From the NCBI GenBank assembly GCA_026120185.1, contig JANUWF010001783.1, positions 8,213,001 through 8,277,000 of the forward strand: a stretch of 64,000 bases of DNA, written 5' to 3'. Position 1 is the stretch's first letter; the number at the start of each line of letters is the position of its first letter. Below are positions 22,515-35,050 of the stretch, piece after piece. A program made the position numbers and the translations under genes. The DNA comes from Voacanga thouarsii. Lineage: Eukaryota > Streptophyta > Magnoliopsida > Gentianales > Apocynaceae. The notes beneath the pieces were generated by a model. The model worked only from the letters and a program-made list of their open reading frames with translations, was not told the origin of the DNA and searched no databases.

Positions 22515-25500
22515 TAAAGGACCATGGGAAAATTAAATACACAACGAAAGATAGCAAATTAAAATTTTTCCCAAACCAAAGTCTAGAAATACTTACTTCT
22601 AGGGCATTTTACTTGTATAACCAGAGTTGGATTTGAATTTGACGGCGCTTCCTGAATGGAAATGTCTACTTGTTCCGCAGACACACCAGCCAACTATCGG
22701 TTCCTTTGCATCAAACACTTACCACATTTGCTAACTCTTAACATTCCAGAGTATTCTCTAACCTCTATGGACCTCTACTAGTGAAAGTAGAACTAGGGTG
22801 AAGAAGATTGGAAGAAAAACAGAAGGGCTAAACATTAAAGGAAAATGAAAGGAAAAATGACAAGAAAACGACGGCCTTTGTTTTCATTTAAAAGGAAAAA
22901 CAGAAAGCACTGTTTCTTAATGAAAATCGATAAACCCTTATAGGCACACGAGATGCCCTATTTAATAAATAGAAACAGCTTTCCTATTCCTTGTTTCAAA
23001 CTAAAAACAACCAGCTTCTAATTTCCTATTTTTTCCCCTTCTTTTCTTTATTTCCTTTTTCCTTTTGAACATGGCAGTAGCAGCTATCTGATGCGTAAAT
23101 TTTGAGTGTATAAAAATTATTAAATTTAAATACATCCTTAGCCAAGTTTTAATTAAAACATTAATCTCAAATTATGCATACGAGTAAGTATACTCATTGC
23201 AAGCATAATATAAGGAATTAATAAGTATCAATCCTCAAGGGAACAAGTACATACTAATCACTTTCCATTCATTATTTAACCGATCCAATAAAGTGATAAA
23301 ATAGTAAAAAGGAAAAATAAGTAAAATATACATATATAACTTAATGATGCAATTTCATGTAACTAGACAATTATCTTAAAAACATAATATTAAATCACTT
23401 AGCATTTATCGCAATCAATTGTCATCTTGGCATCATGAAGGAACTTAAGTAAAATCTAATCGTTTATCAAGTCATGAACTTACTTATGTATGGTCCACTT
23501 CTTTCCCAATCCATGGAACCACTATCTCTTGATTAATTTAGCAGATTTTCCAATCGTACTAAAATAGCCAAAAGATGCATTAAATTCTTCCTTCAATAAT
23601 TACCCATATACTCTCTGTGATAATAGATATGAAATCAGTTATTGACCTTATGCTCTAGGTGAAATCAACCAACCTTTGATCACTTTAGTTCTTTAATCTT
23701 AACTTCATTTCTCAAGTCCATTAAGATCTAACAAATATGAAATCAATGCGATGAACTTCTAACATCGTTTCCCAAGTCAATTAGAAGAAAAAGCATCAAT
23801 AAACCAATAATAACAAGTAATCAAATACCAAAGATAACAATAGATTGATCAAAAATTCTAATTAAATCAAAATCATAATCGCCAAAATAATATCTAATTA
23901 CAATCAAAACATTAAGCACATCATTGTTCTAAAAAAGTAAACAAAGGATAAAAGAACTAATAGACAAATCCTTCTTCTTCTCTTGGAAACCTCCTTCGAA
24001 CAATGCTCATTTGAGTGGTAAATTTGTCTTTGAGCAATAAGTAACTAGCTTGAATCCTTCAATTCACACACTTCTCTTGCGTTTTTCTTATATTTATAAG
24101 CCTCATTGACACCAAAATTCATGGCTTCAAAAGTATAGTCCGAATAGAATTTAGAAAATACCAAAATCCTTCAGGAGATACCAAATTGGTGCAAAAATAG
24201 AGTCACGCCAACTCTAAACAGAATGGACCTAGCACCTGGTCACTTCGACTAGCCTAGCGTCAGATTGGGTAGCTTGACCTGGCACCAGGTGGCTACTGGA
24301 ATTGCACATATTTTGTTCGAAATCTCCAAATTCCTGTACAAATTCATCAAGAACACTTTCCATAAGCAAAATATCAAATAAGAAAGAATATGCCTAGTTA
24401 TTACTTCAAAAGTATCTCGAATTAACCTCAAATAACTATGAAATTAGTGATGAATTTAGCCCATATCACTTTCCCAGGTTTCCAAATAACCTGTAGCTTC
24501 CACCAAAAATCTTGATGGGCCACATAATATTAATTAGTCCAATGACTAATTAAATAGCTCTCTTATTAATTAATTAACCCACTTAGACCCAATATAAAAA
24601 TTATCCAAGATAATTAAATAATAAACCAATTAATTAAAATAGTTCTTTTATTAATTAATTAATACATTTGGGCCTAATATAAAATTAACCAAGATAATTA
24701 ATTAATAAACTAATTAATTAAATTGGCCCAATTAATTATTCTAACCCAAATAAATAATTAATTAGACTCTTAGAATAATTCTTCCAATAATAAATTCACC
24801 CAATAAGCCTATATAGTAAATAAATTTACTAAGGCTATTTGAGTTACTCTAGGGACCAAAGGACATATTATTCTTAACTACTAAAATGACCAAAATACCC
24901 ATACTAATAAATAGTAGTATTTTAATCATTTTAAATATTCTATTTATCACCATATGAAAATATTGACCTCGAGAATAATATTACAAATGCAGTATCTTTG
25001 ACCTACAAGTGTAATGACGAAAATACTCATCTACGTAACACCCATCATTGAGATAAGAAAAATGCACTAGAACATTTCTCAATGACATCTACCATTCTTT
25101 GATAGCTAGTCCGATAATCCATGACTTCCAATATGTATTCACTTATCACAAGGAGCTACCTAAAAGTATACATACTTAGTCATGTTTCCCAAGGCCCTGG
25201 ATTATTAGATTATTCTGGACAATCACAAGAGAGTGATTTCTTCATGTAACGAAGTATAGAAACTCTATTGTATAAGTCTATCTTAATTAACTAGAGTCAT
25301 ACACCCAACGTACAAGGTTATTGGCTTGACGATAATACTTCACCCAACATACGTCAAAGTGTAGAAGTCTAGTTTCACCAAACTACCAACTTATACTCAA
25401 GTCTTATAGTACTCGTCTACGCAATAGTTGCAATAAACCAATCTTTATTTATTTTAGTACTTTTATAAAGACTATTATCGTGTGGTCCAATTCCACGTAT

Positions 25501-25831
25501 TCTAAATACGCTTACACTGTTGGTGTGAGTGGACTACTCACTAGTTAAACATAAACCATTCCCCATTTAGAAATCATAGTGTAATAATCTAAACCTTAAT
25601 GAAGTGTCCAACTCCATCAATCGATCAAGAATAATTTTTTCACTTATGTGTTAGTAGCTTATAATCTACACCTTATTGTGAAAGTACAATCCAATCACAT
25701 AGATTACTTACTAACTCATTTAAACCTTTAATATTCAATATATATAAACAAACAACTATTAATGAATGGTACTTTTATTAATTTTCAAAATATAGAAATA
25801 TATAGGCCATTTTAGGCATACATTTCAACAA
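22515..25831 (-). repeat. Element G 3' LTR, split by a solo LTR
   Basis: On the minus strand it starts TGTTGAAATGTATGCC at 25831 and ends near 22515. Colinear with 52800-54695, apart from the insertion at 23089-24468. Confidence 0.85.
23089..24468 (-). mobile_element. Solo LTR S1 (gypsy-type)
   Basis: A 1380 bp LTR with ends TGATGCG at 23089 and CATATCA at 24468 and flanks CTATC (23084-23088) and CTTTC (24469-24473). The homologous LTR of G at 53375-53400 gives the empty site: GCAGCTATC runs straight into TCAGG there. No PBS or PPT, so LTR-LTR recombination removed the interior. Same family as 1-616, opposite orientation. Confidence 0.85.
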
Positions 25832-25845
25832 TCTCCCACTTACAC
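25832..25845 (-). other. Polypurine tract of element G
   Basis: The minus strand reads AAGTGGGAGAT immediately before the LTR start TGTTG, the same tract as in element P (49411-49421). It primes plus-strand synthesis. Confidence 0.85.
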
Positions 25846-25879
25846 TAAATGGACTATGATAGTCCATATGTGTATACTC

Positions 25880-27519
25880 CTATGATATCTAAGTATCTTC
25901 GAAACACCTTCTCTGTCAAAAGCTTGGTAAATGGGTCCGCTAGATTATTTGTAGAGGAAATCTAGTCAACCACTATCTTCTATTTCTACTTAAACTCCCA
26001 GATCAAGTGATACTTCTTCTCAATGTGCTTGCCCTTCCGATAGTTTCTTGACTTCTTACATTGTGACACAGCTCCAATATTGTCACAATATATAGTAATG
26101 GACCTATCCATTTGTGGTAAAATTTTAAGTTCTGTGAGGAAATTTCAAAGCCAAACCGCTTCTTTAGAAGCTTCTAAAGCTTTCACATACTTAGCTTCCA
26201 TATAGAATTAGCAATGTAAGATTGCTTTACACTCCTCCATAAAATAGCCTTTTCAGACAAAGTGAAAACATATCCACTAGTGGATTTTCTTTCAACTTTA
26301 TCTGCCTGGAAGTCTAAGTCCGTGTAACCTGTAGAAATTAAGTTATCGACCTTGTAAATAAGTATATAATCCCTCGCTCCCTTTAAATACTTGAGAATAT
26401 GCTTTGCAACTTACCAATATTCTTTCCCAGGGTTTGACTGATACCTGCTAATCATACCTACTGCAAAGCAAATATCCAGCCTAGTACAAAGCATGGCATA
26501 CATGAGACTTTCCACTCTTGAGGCATAGAGAATCCTACCCATCATTTCATTTTCTTCTTGTGTTTTAGGACACTACTTGGAAAATAATGTCAATTTGTGT
26601 CTAAAAGGTATGATTGCCCATTTACACTGATCTATGCTAAACCTAGCCAATATCTTGTCAATATAAGTATATTGGGATAAGTCTAATAATATTTGCTTCC
26701 TATCTCTAAGAAACTTTATTCCAAGAATGTAGCTAGCTTCTCCTATTTCTTTCAAGCTAAATTGACTTAATAGCCAAATCTTTATAGATGACAATGTCTC
26801 TACATCATTCCCAATGAGTAGAATGTCATCTACATAGAGTACCATAAAAGATACGTCGTTGCCATCTCTCTTCCTATACACGTATGGCTCTTCCACGTTT
26901 TGTATATAACTATAAGACTTTACAGTCTCATTAAAATGTATGTTCCATACCCGTAATGCTTGTTTAAGTCCATAACTGGACTTCTTAAGCTTACAGACCA
27001 TATGTTCTTAACCATTCACAACAAAGCCTTCAGGCTGGGTCATGTAGATATCTTCATTAAGATAGCTATTTAGAAAGAATATCTTGACATCTATTTTCTA
27101 TATCTTATAGTCATAATGACATATGATAGCTAAGAGAATGCGTATAGATTTAAGCATGGCAATAGATGAAAAAGTATCCTCATAATTGATTTCTTCTTTC
27201 TGAGTATAATCTTTTGTAGCCAACCTTGTGTTAAAGGTTTTCATCTTTCCATCCACACCTATCTCTCGCTTATATATCCACTTGCACCCTATAGGTTTAA
27301 TCCCTTCAGATGCAATAACAAGATCCCGGACTTGATTGAGATACATAGATTCAATCTCAGCATTCATTGCTACTTGCCACTTGCTTACTTCAACATGAGC
27401 AATGATCTCATCGTATCTAGTGGGATCTTGTTCCGGATGATTAGAGACTACCTCAAAAGCTTCTCTAGTCCATCTTTCAAGAACCTTAGAAATCCTTCCA
27501 CTACGATGTGGTTCATTTT
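25880..27519 (-). pseudogene. Element G reverse transcriptase and RNase H
   Basis: Copia RT is recognisable in two ORFs. 27098-27367 carries the GCKWIYKRE motif and a TRLATKDYTQ segment; 26573-27001 begins with VCKLKKSSYGLKQA and contains the catalytic YVDD (26825-26836, intact) and LGI/TYIDKIL. RNase H follows toward 25900 in several frames. A frame break between the two ORFs, plus stops in RNase H, make it non-functional. The F insertion at 27520 falls in the integrase-RT linker. Residue-level similarity to P's RT (47802-49067) is obvious. Confidence 0.85.
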
Positions 27520-28785
27520 TTATAAACTTTAGAGAGGATGAATAAAGTTTATGTCAAATAAAAATAGATTTTTAAAGATTTTCTAAAATCTAGAAAGACC
27601 TTGAAAGTTGGTGAGTTTCAACAAAGAAGATTTTCTATCTAGATTTAAATGCAGTCAAGGATCTTTCAAAGTTTTACCGAAAGATGAGAATTAAACTATG
27701 TCCAAGGAGACAAATAGTGGACCGCCACCCAGATCTTATTTCAACATAAATATATTAAGTTAAATCAGTAAATATAGATAGAGATGCTATGTTTTCGAAT
27801 AAAATGAATAGTGAATTTTCAGCTATAAAGATCGAAATAAATGCAAGAGAATGGACCCAAAGATTTATATTGGTTTAATCCTCAAATGATCTACATCCAC
27901 TATCTTAAGCACACACTAAATCCTTTTTTCCCAAATCAATGGTGATAAGTAACACCAATCTTACAATAGAGGATCACCACACTTGGTTTTACTCACAATC
28001 TCTATATACCCAACAATCAAGGCTCACCCTAACTAGGTTTTACTTCCTTAACCTTGTCACAGTTCAGATTTATGAGAGAAAACAAATTAAGCTCACATAT
28101 TGAACAAATGTACACAAAATAAAGCAACTTTACCTTTTTACCTTTAGAATAATAAATCTTACTTTGAAGTACAATGTAGATAAGGGATTCTTGTTTTTCA
28201 AGTGTCTTTAGATGTTTATGAAAGTGTTAGTACAAATCCCTCACTAAAAATCGTGTTTAAATGGCTTTTATAAGGGTAGAAATTAAAGTCACAATGGCTA
28301 ATAATGGCTAGTTGCTACTGTCAGCTTTTGCAAGATTTTGGACTCACAGAGTAAAAAATTGTGCGTTTGAAACATTTATCCCAAATAACATTTTGTGCCA
28401 CAAAGTATATTTTGAATAGCTTTCAGTTTTGGAATATGAACAAGAAGAATACCCTCTTTTTGAAATAGTTTTGAGTGCTTTAATCTGAAATAAATTGAAA
28501 TTAAGGTGAGACATAGGAAATACAAATGATACCTTAACTATAATCTTCCGGACCATAATTCTTCAAGAATCTCCATGGTATGAAACTTCTTCATGTGGAT
28601 CTTTGACTTGATCAATCCTTCTTGTACCTCATTATTTATAAGTTGCTTATCAATCCTTTTTGTAAGACTTGAAGAACAGTTGTTAAGCATGTTATAATCA
28701 ACCTATCACATATAAATCACACATACTAGTCCACATCAATGTCTTTCATTTATCAAAACATAGGAGAACACCCTTTGGGCTAACA
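27520..28785 (-). repeat. Element F 3' LTR
   Basis: Minus-strand start TGTTAGCCC at 28785. Colinear with 36894-38275, but it lacks about 115 bp present at 37805-37920 of the 5' copy and has scattered substitutions. Confidence 0.88.
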
Positions 28786-28802
28786 ATCTCCCTCTTTTTG
28801 AA
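28786..28802 (-). other. Polypurine tract of element F
   Basis: The minus strand reads AAAAAGAGGGAGAT directly before the LTR's TGTTAG. It marks the 3' end of the interior. Confidence 0.85.
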
Positions 28803-29789
28803 TGATGACAAACTTGATGGATTTTGATAAAAAAAAAAAAAAAAATCGTATGAATCATGCGAAACCAAGAGATATAAGAATTTATATTTTATGTGAGAAC
28901 TCTTAATCATAATGCTCAAGGAATGATTTTGAGATAATATTAGAGAGTTTAAGCATATTCTCATAAATCGGGCTCAATGAGCATAAGGCCCAACCAACCT
29001 CTGTATTCTCCTTCCTTCCATTTAAAAAGACTATTTCAAAAGGAAATAGCCAAGAATTGGCCATTAGATATATAAACATGTTATCACAAAGATTCACAAA
29101 GGGATATGTGCACATGGAAATGTAGAAGATAGTCAATAGCTATTATTGCTCTCCTTTTCTATATGCATATGAATTGTAGATAGAAGGATAGCATTATGTA
29201 CTAGCAGATAAAATTGATTTGGTGTGTTTGGGCTTCTAAAAGATTCATCCAAAAAAAATGGAGAAATGCAACCTTTGTAAAAACATGTTTCGGACTGGAA
29301 ATTTGGATTTAGGATTACTCTCCCTGTGTCTATGCAAAGTTCGAACAAAGTCTCAAAACAATCCAAAAGAATTTTGTATCATAGATTAAACCCAAAATTT
29401 AGTCCAATTCATACATATCTAATCTTATCACATAACATTCTATACAATATGGTCTCAAGAGTCATCAACATCAAAATCCAATTCTCAATTATCCCAACAC
29501 AATCAATTTATCTCAAATTATCCATGACACATACATCCTCAATCCAGTCATCATAATCTATCTAATATGTTGTCTACAGTCATCACGATCTCAAATTAGC
29601 CACTGTTATTAGTAATCACAATCTCAAATTATTTCCCCCCTTTTGGGATCAGTGAAAAAAAAGAGAAGCAAGAGTAAATGAACGAGTGAGACAGATAAAC
29701 AAAAGTAGCATGATATAGTAGAGAAAAGCAAATGTAAAAAAATAAACAAGTATAGCATAATATAAAAATTATTCAGTAAGATATAAAAG
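28803..29789 (-). other. Element F 3' untranslated region
   Basis: About 1 kb between the env-like remnant and the PPT, including a 17-base A run (28829-28845). Scattered ORFs of 70-77 codons on both strands show no domain, and I regard them as chance. Confidence 0.5.
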
Positions 29790-31430
29790 TTGGTCAGCCA
29801 ATTTTCTTCACGGTTTTCATACCATGCTTGATTGTAGAGATGGATATGTCACCCTGAATGACCACAGTTTCAAGCTTATCATTAGTACCACCATTCTCGT
29901 GCTGTCCGACAAGTCTGCTAGATTTTCTTTTAACCACAACATGCTTTTGCTGATAGCCTGAGAAGCTACCAGGGGCAGCTAGTTTAGCCTGCTTGGGAGG
30001 AACTAAGGCAACAATGGTCTCAGTGGTTTTGGCAGCAAGAGGTTCTTCAGTGGGTTCGGTAGAAGGGCTTTTAGTGGGGTCAACATCAATGTCCTTAGCT
30101 GATGAAGGGAAATCGGTTTCTGGTTCTTGCTCCGGAGGAGGAATATGCTCTCCATAGACATCTACAGTTTCAAACTGCTTCTTTTCTACAGTTGCTAGGC
30201 GACTTCCCAGAATTTGCAGTTCAGTCTTCACTTCTGCACTCAGGCCATCTACTTTGGCAGCCAAGAGATTTAGAGCATCCAGAATACTTTATGTTAGCTC
30301 ACTTCCTTCAGTCTTTTACTTGGCCTTGCTAGATAATTCCTCTTGACTTTCATCTTTCCTTTTTGTTCTAGCTGTGGTAGTAGAGGCAGGTTTCCTGCCT
30401 TCAGCTTTGACCTTAAGCAGTTTTTTTTTTTTCCTCATCTGTGGCATCCCTCAATAGAATCTACTAATTATCCATCTGGATAAACCCCATCTTTTCAAAA
30501 AAGTCCTTGCTGTAGACATTTACCTTAGAATGCTCAGCGACAACCACACTTATATCCACATTGAAATGTCTGAACAACTTAGTTAAGAGATTTCCAAAGG
30601 GTAAAACTTTATTGGTAGTATTCCGGGATTGAGTCATTAATCTTACAGCCAAAAATCTAAAATCCATAGGCCTGCCTTCTGACAATGCCATCATCACCAC
30701 TATCTGCATTTTGCTTACTGAGGTTTTGTGCCCAAAACTTAGAATGACCATAGTTGAAACCATGTGATAAAGCAGTTTGCACCTACCGTTTAGCCACTTG
30801 GTATTGCATTCACTTGAATTTTTAAAACTCTTCCCGCCGGGGAATTTTAAAGAACTATACTCCTCCATCCCTCTCATCAAAGATTCTATTCAACAGTCGG
30901 TGGTCGAATTCAAAATTTACACCCCCAACTCGTAAGGGTATACCATTGCACCAAAAACTCATCCCCTGTTTTCTTAAGTCTTCCTCTTCTCAGACTTAAA
31001 TAAAATTCTCAGATTAATGTTGTGTAAAATTTTTTATCCATAGACAACAGAGCTCCTCTACCAATTGATTTGAACAATTCCATAATAGTTGTGAAATTTA
31101 AAAAGGCATTTGCATCAACCCGATAACTAACAACGATTGTTCTATTCCTAGATACCCAATCATTATAATCAGTTTCACATTTCGAGTCAAGAAATTGGGA
31201 TACCTGAGTGTCAGTGCTTTCTTCTCCGAGTAGATGCTCCGATGAAGCAATATGAGAGGTTGGTTCATTAATGACCACTTTCTTTTCTTTTTTCTTTCCA
31301 ACTGCTTAAGTAGGGGCAACTAGTTTCTTTCCCATTACTTTTCCCTTCTTAGTATATTTTACCATTGGTTTAGTTGCTTTATTGGTTTTCGAGTTTTAGC
31401 CATGGTAGATGACATTTCAAGGGTTTTGTC
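29790..31430 (-). pseudogene. Sirevirus env-like third ORF, broken
   Basis: Downstream of pol in element F, where SIRE-type elements keep an extra ORF often called env-like (function unproven; some annotations call it a plant transposon protein). It starts near 31400 on the minus strand with a short basic MAKTRK-type N terminus and continues in pieces 31009-31278, 30464-30880 and 29794-30264. The middle piece has an LPFGNLLTKLFRHFNVDIS-like segment, typical of this family. The last piece is Pro/Glu/Lys-rich with heptad-like spacing. At least three frame shifts or stops separate the pieces. No clear signal peptide or fusion motif was seen, and entry function should not be assumed. Confidence 0.6.
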
Positions 31431-32094
31431 TTTCTGGTTTTGGCATGAGAATGATGTGTAGTGGAAATAAAGAGAGATGATGGTTTCAGGTTTTGAAAAA
31501 GAGAAAGTGATTTAAGTGGGTTTGAAATCCTTTGGTTTTTACAAGGTATTGAGTGGATAAATACAATCATGTACATTGAAAATTGTGGTTTTTCAAAGAT
31601 TTGAAGAGATATTTTGATAGAGAGAGAGAGTATTTGCGGCTGAAAGAAAAAAAGCAAGGATATTTAGAGTTTGAAATTTTGAAAAGTTTAGTCATAGAAA
31701 TCGCTCATCCAATTTGTCTATCCAAATGTGGACTACACTTGGCAATAAGATTCTGCAATTTTTTACTTGACACTTAGTCCAAAATGCCTATCTGATTTTG
31801 TCAGATGGTATTTTGATTTGAGAAATAGTTCTGGTGAGGTTTATTTTTGGATTCACATCTTCAAATTTTAGTATCCAATAGCTCCATCCAAAATCAGACT
31901 TCGTTAGTATCCTGCAAGAACAAACAATTTACTTCAAAAGAAATTAATTTCATAATCGGGTAATTCACAAACCTCTTCTCAGATGATTGAATCTATCTTC
32001 AGCCAATAGTTTGGTGAATATATCTGCAAGTTGATCATTAGTAGAAATATATTTAACACAAATATCACCCTTAAGCACATGATCTTGAATAAAA

Positions 32095-33640
32095 TAATGT
32101 TTAATCTCAATGTTTAATCTCAATTCTTAAGTGTTGAATAGGATATTTAGTTAAATTTATATCATTAGTGTTGTCACACAGAATGGGAACACATTTAAAA
32201 TCAAGGCCAAAATCAAGTAAAGTATATTTCATCCGTAGGATTTGAGCACAACAACTTCCTGCAGCTATATATTCAGTTTCGGTTGTTAAAAAAGACACAC
32301 AAACTTACTTCTTGTTGTACCAAGAAACTAATGAATGTCTAAGAAATTGATAATGACCGCTTGTACTTTTTCTTTCAACTTTACATCCTGCATAATCTGC
32401 ATCCGTATATCCTATAAGATCAAAATAGTTAGTTCAAGGATACCATAATCTATAATCATGTGTCCCAATCAAGTATCTAGAAATACATTTTACAGTGCAT
32501 AAATATAACTCTTTAGGATAGGATTTGAATCTTGCACAAAGGCAAACCGAGAACATGATATCAGGATAGCTAGCAGTGAGATATAGAAGGCTTCCAATCA
32601 TAGCTCAATATTTTGATTCATCTACCTTCTTAGCTTTTTTATATTTGTCAAGCTTTAGTGAAGTACTCATAGGTGTACTGATTTCCTTTACTTAATTCAT
32701 TTTAAACCTTTTAAGTAATTTTTTAGTATACTGGGCTTGATTTAGAAAGATCTCATCCTTGGTTTGCTTAATTTGTAACCCGAGAAAGAAGTCAAGTTCT
32801 CTTATCATGCTCATCTCAAACTATTACTACATGGTCTTAGCAAATTTCTTACATAAAGATTCATTAATAGCTCTAAAAATAATGTCATCAACATATATTT
32901 GAACAATCAAGAGTTCATTAGATTTTTCAGTTTTGATGAACAATATAGTGTCAATACCATCTCTTGAAAAACCTTTAGAAAGGAGAAGGCCAATAAGTCT
33001 TTCACACCAAGCACGAAGAGCTTGTCTTAAACCATAAAGAGCTGTGGAAAGTTTGAAAACATGATTTGAAAAATGTTCAAGAATAGAACCAGAAGGTTGC
33101 TCCATATATACTTCTTCTTTAATAAAATCATTTAAAAAGGCTTTTAACATCCATTTGATAGAGTATGAAATCTTTGAAAAATGCAAAAGCAAGCAACATT
33201 CTAATAGATTCTAATCTAGCCATGGGTGCAAATGTTTCATCATAATCAATGCCCTCTTCTTGATTGAATCCTTGAGCAACAAGTCTAGCTTTGATTCTAA
33301 TAACAACACCATACTCATCAAATTTATTTTTGAATACCCATTTGGTACCAATCACGGAATGATCAAGTAGTTTAGGAACAAGTTTCCAAACTTAATTTCT
33401 CTTGAATTAATTTAATTCTTCTTGCATAGCCATAATCCAAAAATTATCACACAAAGCCACATTAATGCAATCAGGTTTAATACTTGAACGTAAGGCGAGA
33501 TTATCAATTAAGTACCGTCTGGTTTTCACACCATAGCTAGGATCTCTGATAATTTTGGATGTCCGAGTTTGTATTTTCATTCCTTTGGTAGACTTTGATT
33601 AACTTGATTTGCATCTCTTTACTCACTATCCTCAACTTGC
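32095..33640 (-). pseudogene. Element F reverse transcriptase and RNase H
   Basis: RT motifs are spread over 33128-33355 (GTKWVFKNK, ARLVAQGFNQEEGIDYDETF) and 32827-33192 (YGLRQALRAW; catalytic YVDD intact at 32884-32895). RNase H survives at 32107-32298 with EYIAAGSCCAQILRMK, the Sirevirus version of this motif. The two RT frames overlap in different registers and stops separate RT from RNase H, so no active polymerase could be made. Confidence 0.85.
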
Positions 33641-34609
33641 TGTTATTCCAATTCTTCTTCTTTAACATGGTTGTCAAGCGATGAAGCCTTATGATGTTCA
33701 ATGACATTTTCCTTTGAATTACCTTCACCATCATCATCATCATCTCTTCTAGAAGAATATATATTAGCTTCATCAAATACATCATGTATGGATTCTTCTA
33801 CACATAGAGTTCTTTTATTGTATACTCTATATGCCTTTTTATTAGAAAAGTATCCAAGAAATATAGCATCATCTGATTTGCTATCGAAATTTTCAAGATT
33901 GTCTCGAGTATTGAGAATAGAACATTTACATCCAAAAGCTTTGAAATATGAAATGGATGGGACTTTGTCAAATATAAGTTCAAATGGTGTTTTCCTAAGA
34001 AAAAGTCTTAATATAACTCTATTTACAATATAGCATGCTATATTTACAACTTCCGCCCAGAAATATTTTGGAAGGGAATTTTCACAAAGCATTAATCTTG
34101 TCATTTCTTGCAAGGTCCTATTCTTTCTTTCAACCACAACATTTTGTTAAGGAGTTTTTGCAGCAGAAAAGTTATGAGAGATACCATTTTCATCACAAAA
34201 TTTTGTAAACTCATGGATGCAAAATTCTTTCCCATTGTCACTTCTAATTGAAATCAATTTGCTCCTAAGAGAATTTTGAATACGACTGAGCAGTTTTGAA
34301 AATTCAGAGAATGCTTCATCTTTTTACACAAGAAATAAGGTCTAAGTGAATCTCGAAAAATCATCTACTAATACATAAGCATACCTTTACCACCAAGGCT
34401 AATGGTCCTCATAGGTCCAAATCAATCTATATGAATAAGTTCAAGAGGTTTTGATGTTGAAATCCTTTTCTTGGGTTTAAAGGATGTCTTGGTTTGTTTT
34501 CCAAATTGGCAAGCATCACAAAACCGGTGTTTATCAAATATTATTTTAAACAGTCCTCTATCAAGCTCTTTTGAAGACAATCTATTTAGCAAATTAATAG
34601 ATACATGAC
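33641..34609 (-). pseudogene. Element F integrase
   Basis: The minus-strand frame 33643-34137 starts in the catalytic domain at MVERKNRTLQEM (catalytic Glu present) and continues through the PFELIFDKVP and FGCKC motifs to an acidic linker. Upstream, in another register, an RSDNGKEF segment (second Asp, about 34220-34245) and an HIDLFGPM segment (first Asp, about 34400-34440) are recognisable. The DDE triad survives, but stops near 34140 and 34325 break it. Confidence 0.8.
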
Positions 34610-35050
34610 CTAGCCTTTTATGCCAAAGGTAGCATCATCATCATTTATGGAAAGGCATTTTATATCATGAGCAATAAGATCATCAAGATACAATGTATAG
34701 ACATTTCCAATGTGATTTGCAATGAAGATGATTTCATCACTGGAATTATCAAAGATGGCGCATGAATCTTTTTCAAATTTAAGTTTACAACTATTATCAC
34801 ATAATTGGCTAATACTGAGCAAATTGTACTTCAATCCATCAATCAACAACACTTGCTTAATAATAGTAGTGGATCCCTTACTAACATTACCTATGCCAAG
34901 AATTTTTTCCTTTATCTTGTTTGCAAATATGAAAAATCCATCATTTATAGTTTGAATGTCTTCCATTAGTGCTGCATTTCCAATCATGTGTCTAGAGCAT
35001 TTACTATCCAAAAACCACTTTGTAAAGCTCAACTTTTGTTGTGAATATAT
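34610..35050 (-). pseudogene. Element F aspartic protease and pre-integrase domain
   Basis: ORF 34610-35032, 140 codons. The protease active site, normally D-S-G in this family, reads WFLDSKCSRHM, so the Gly of the triad is Lys. The downstream YNLLSISQLCD motif is the usual protease/pre-integrase junction. With this change Gag-Pol could not be self-cleaved. Confidence 0.8.

Noticed and set aside
33701..34033. 110-codon plus-strand ORF
   Set aside because: Antisense shadow of the Sirevirus integrase frame.
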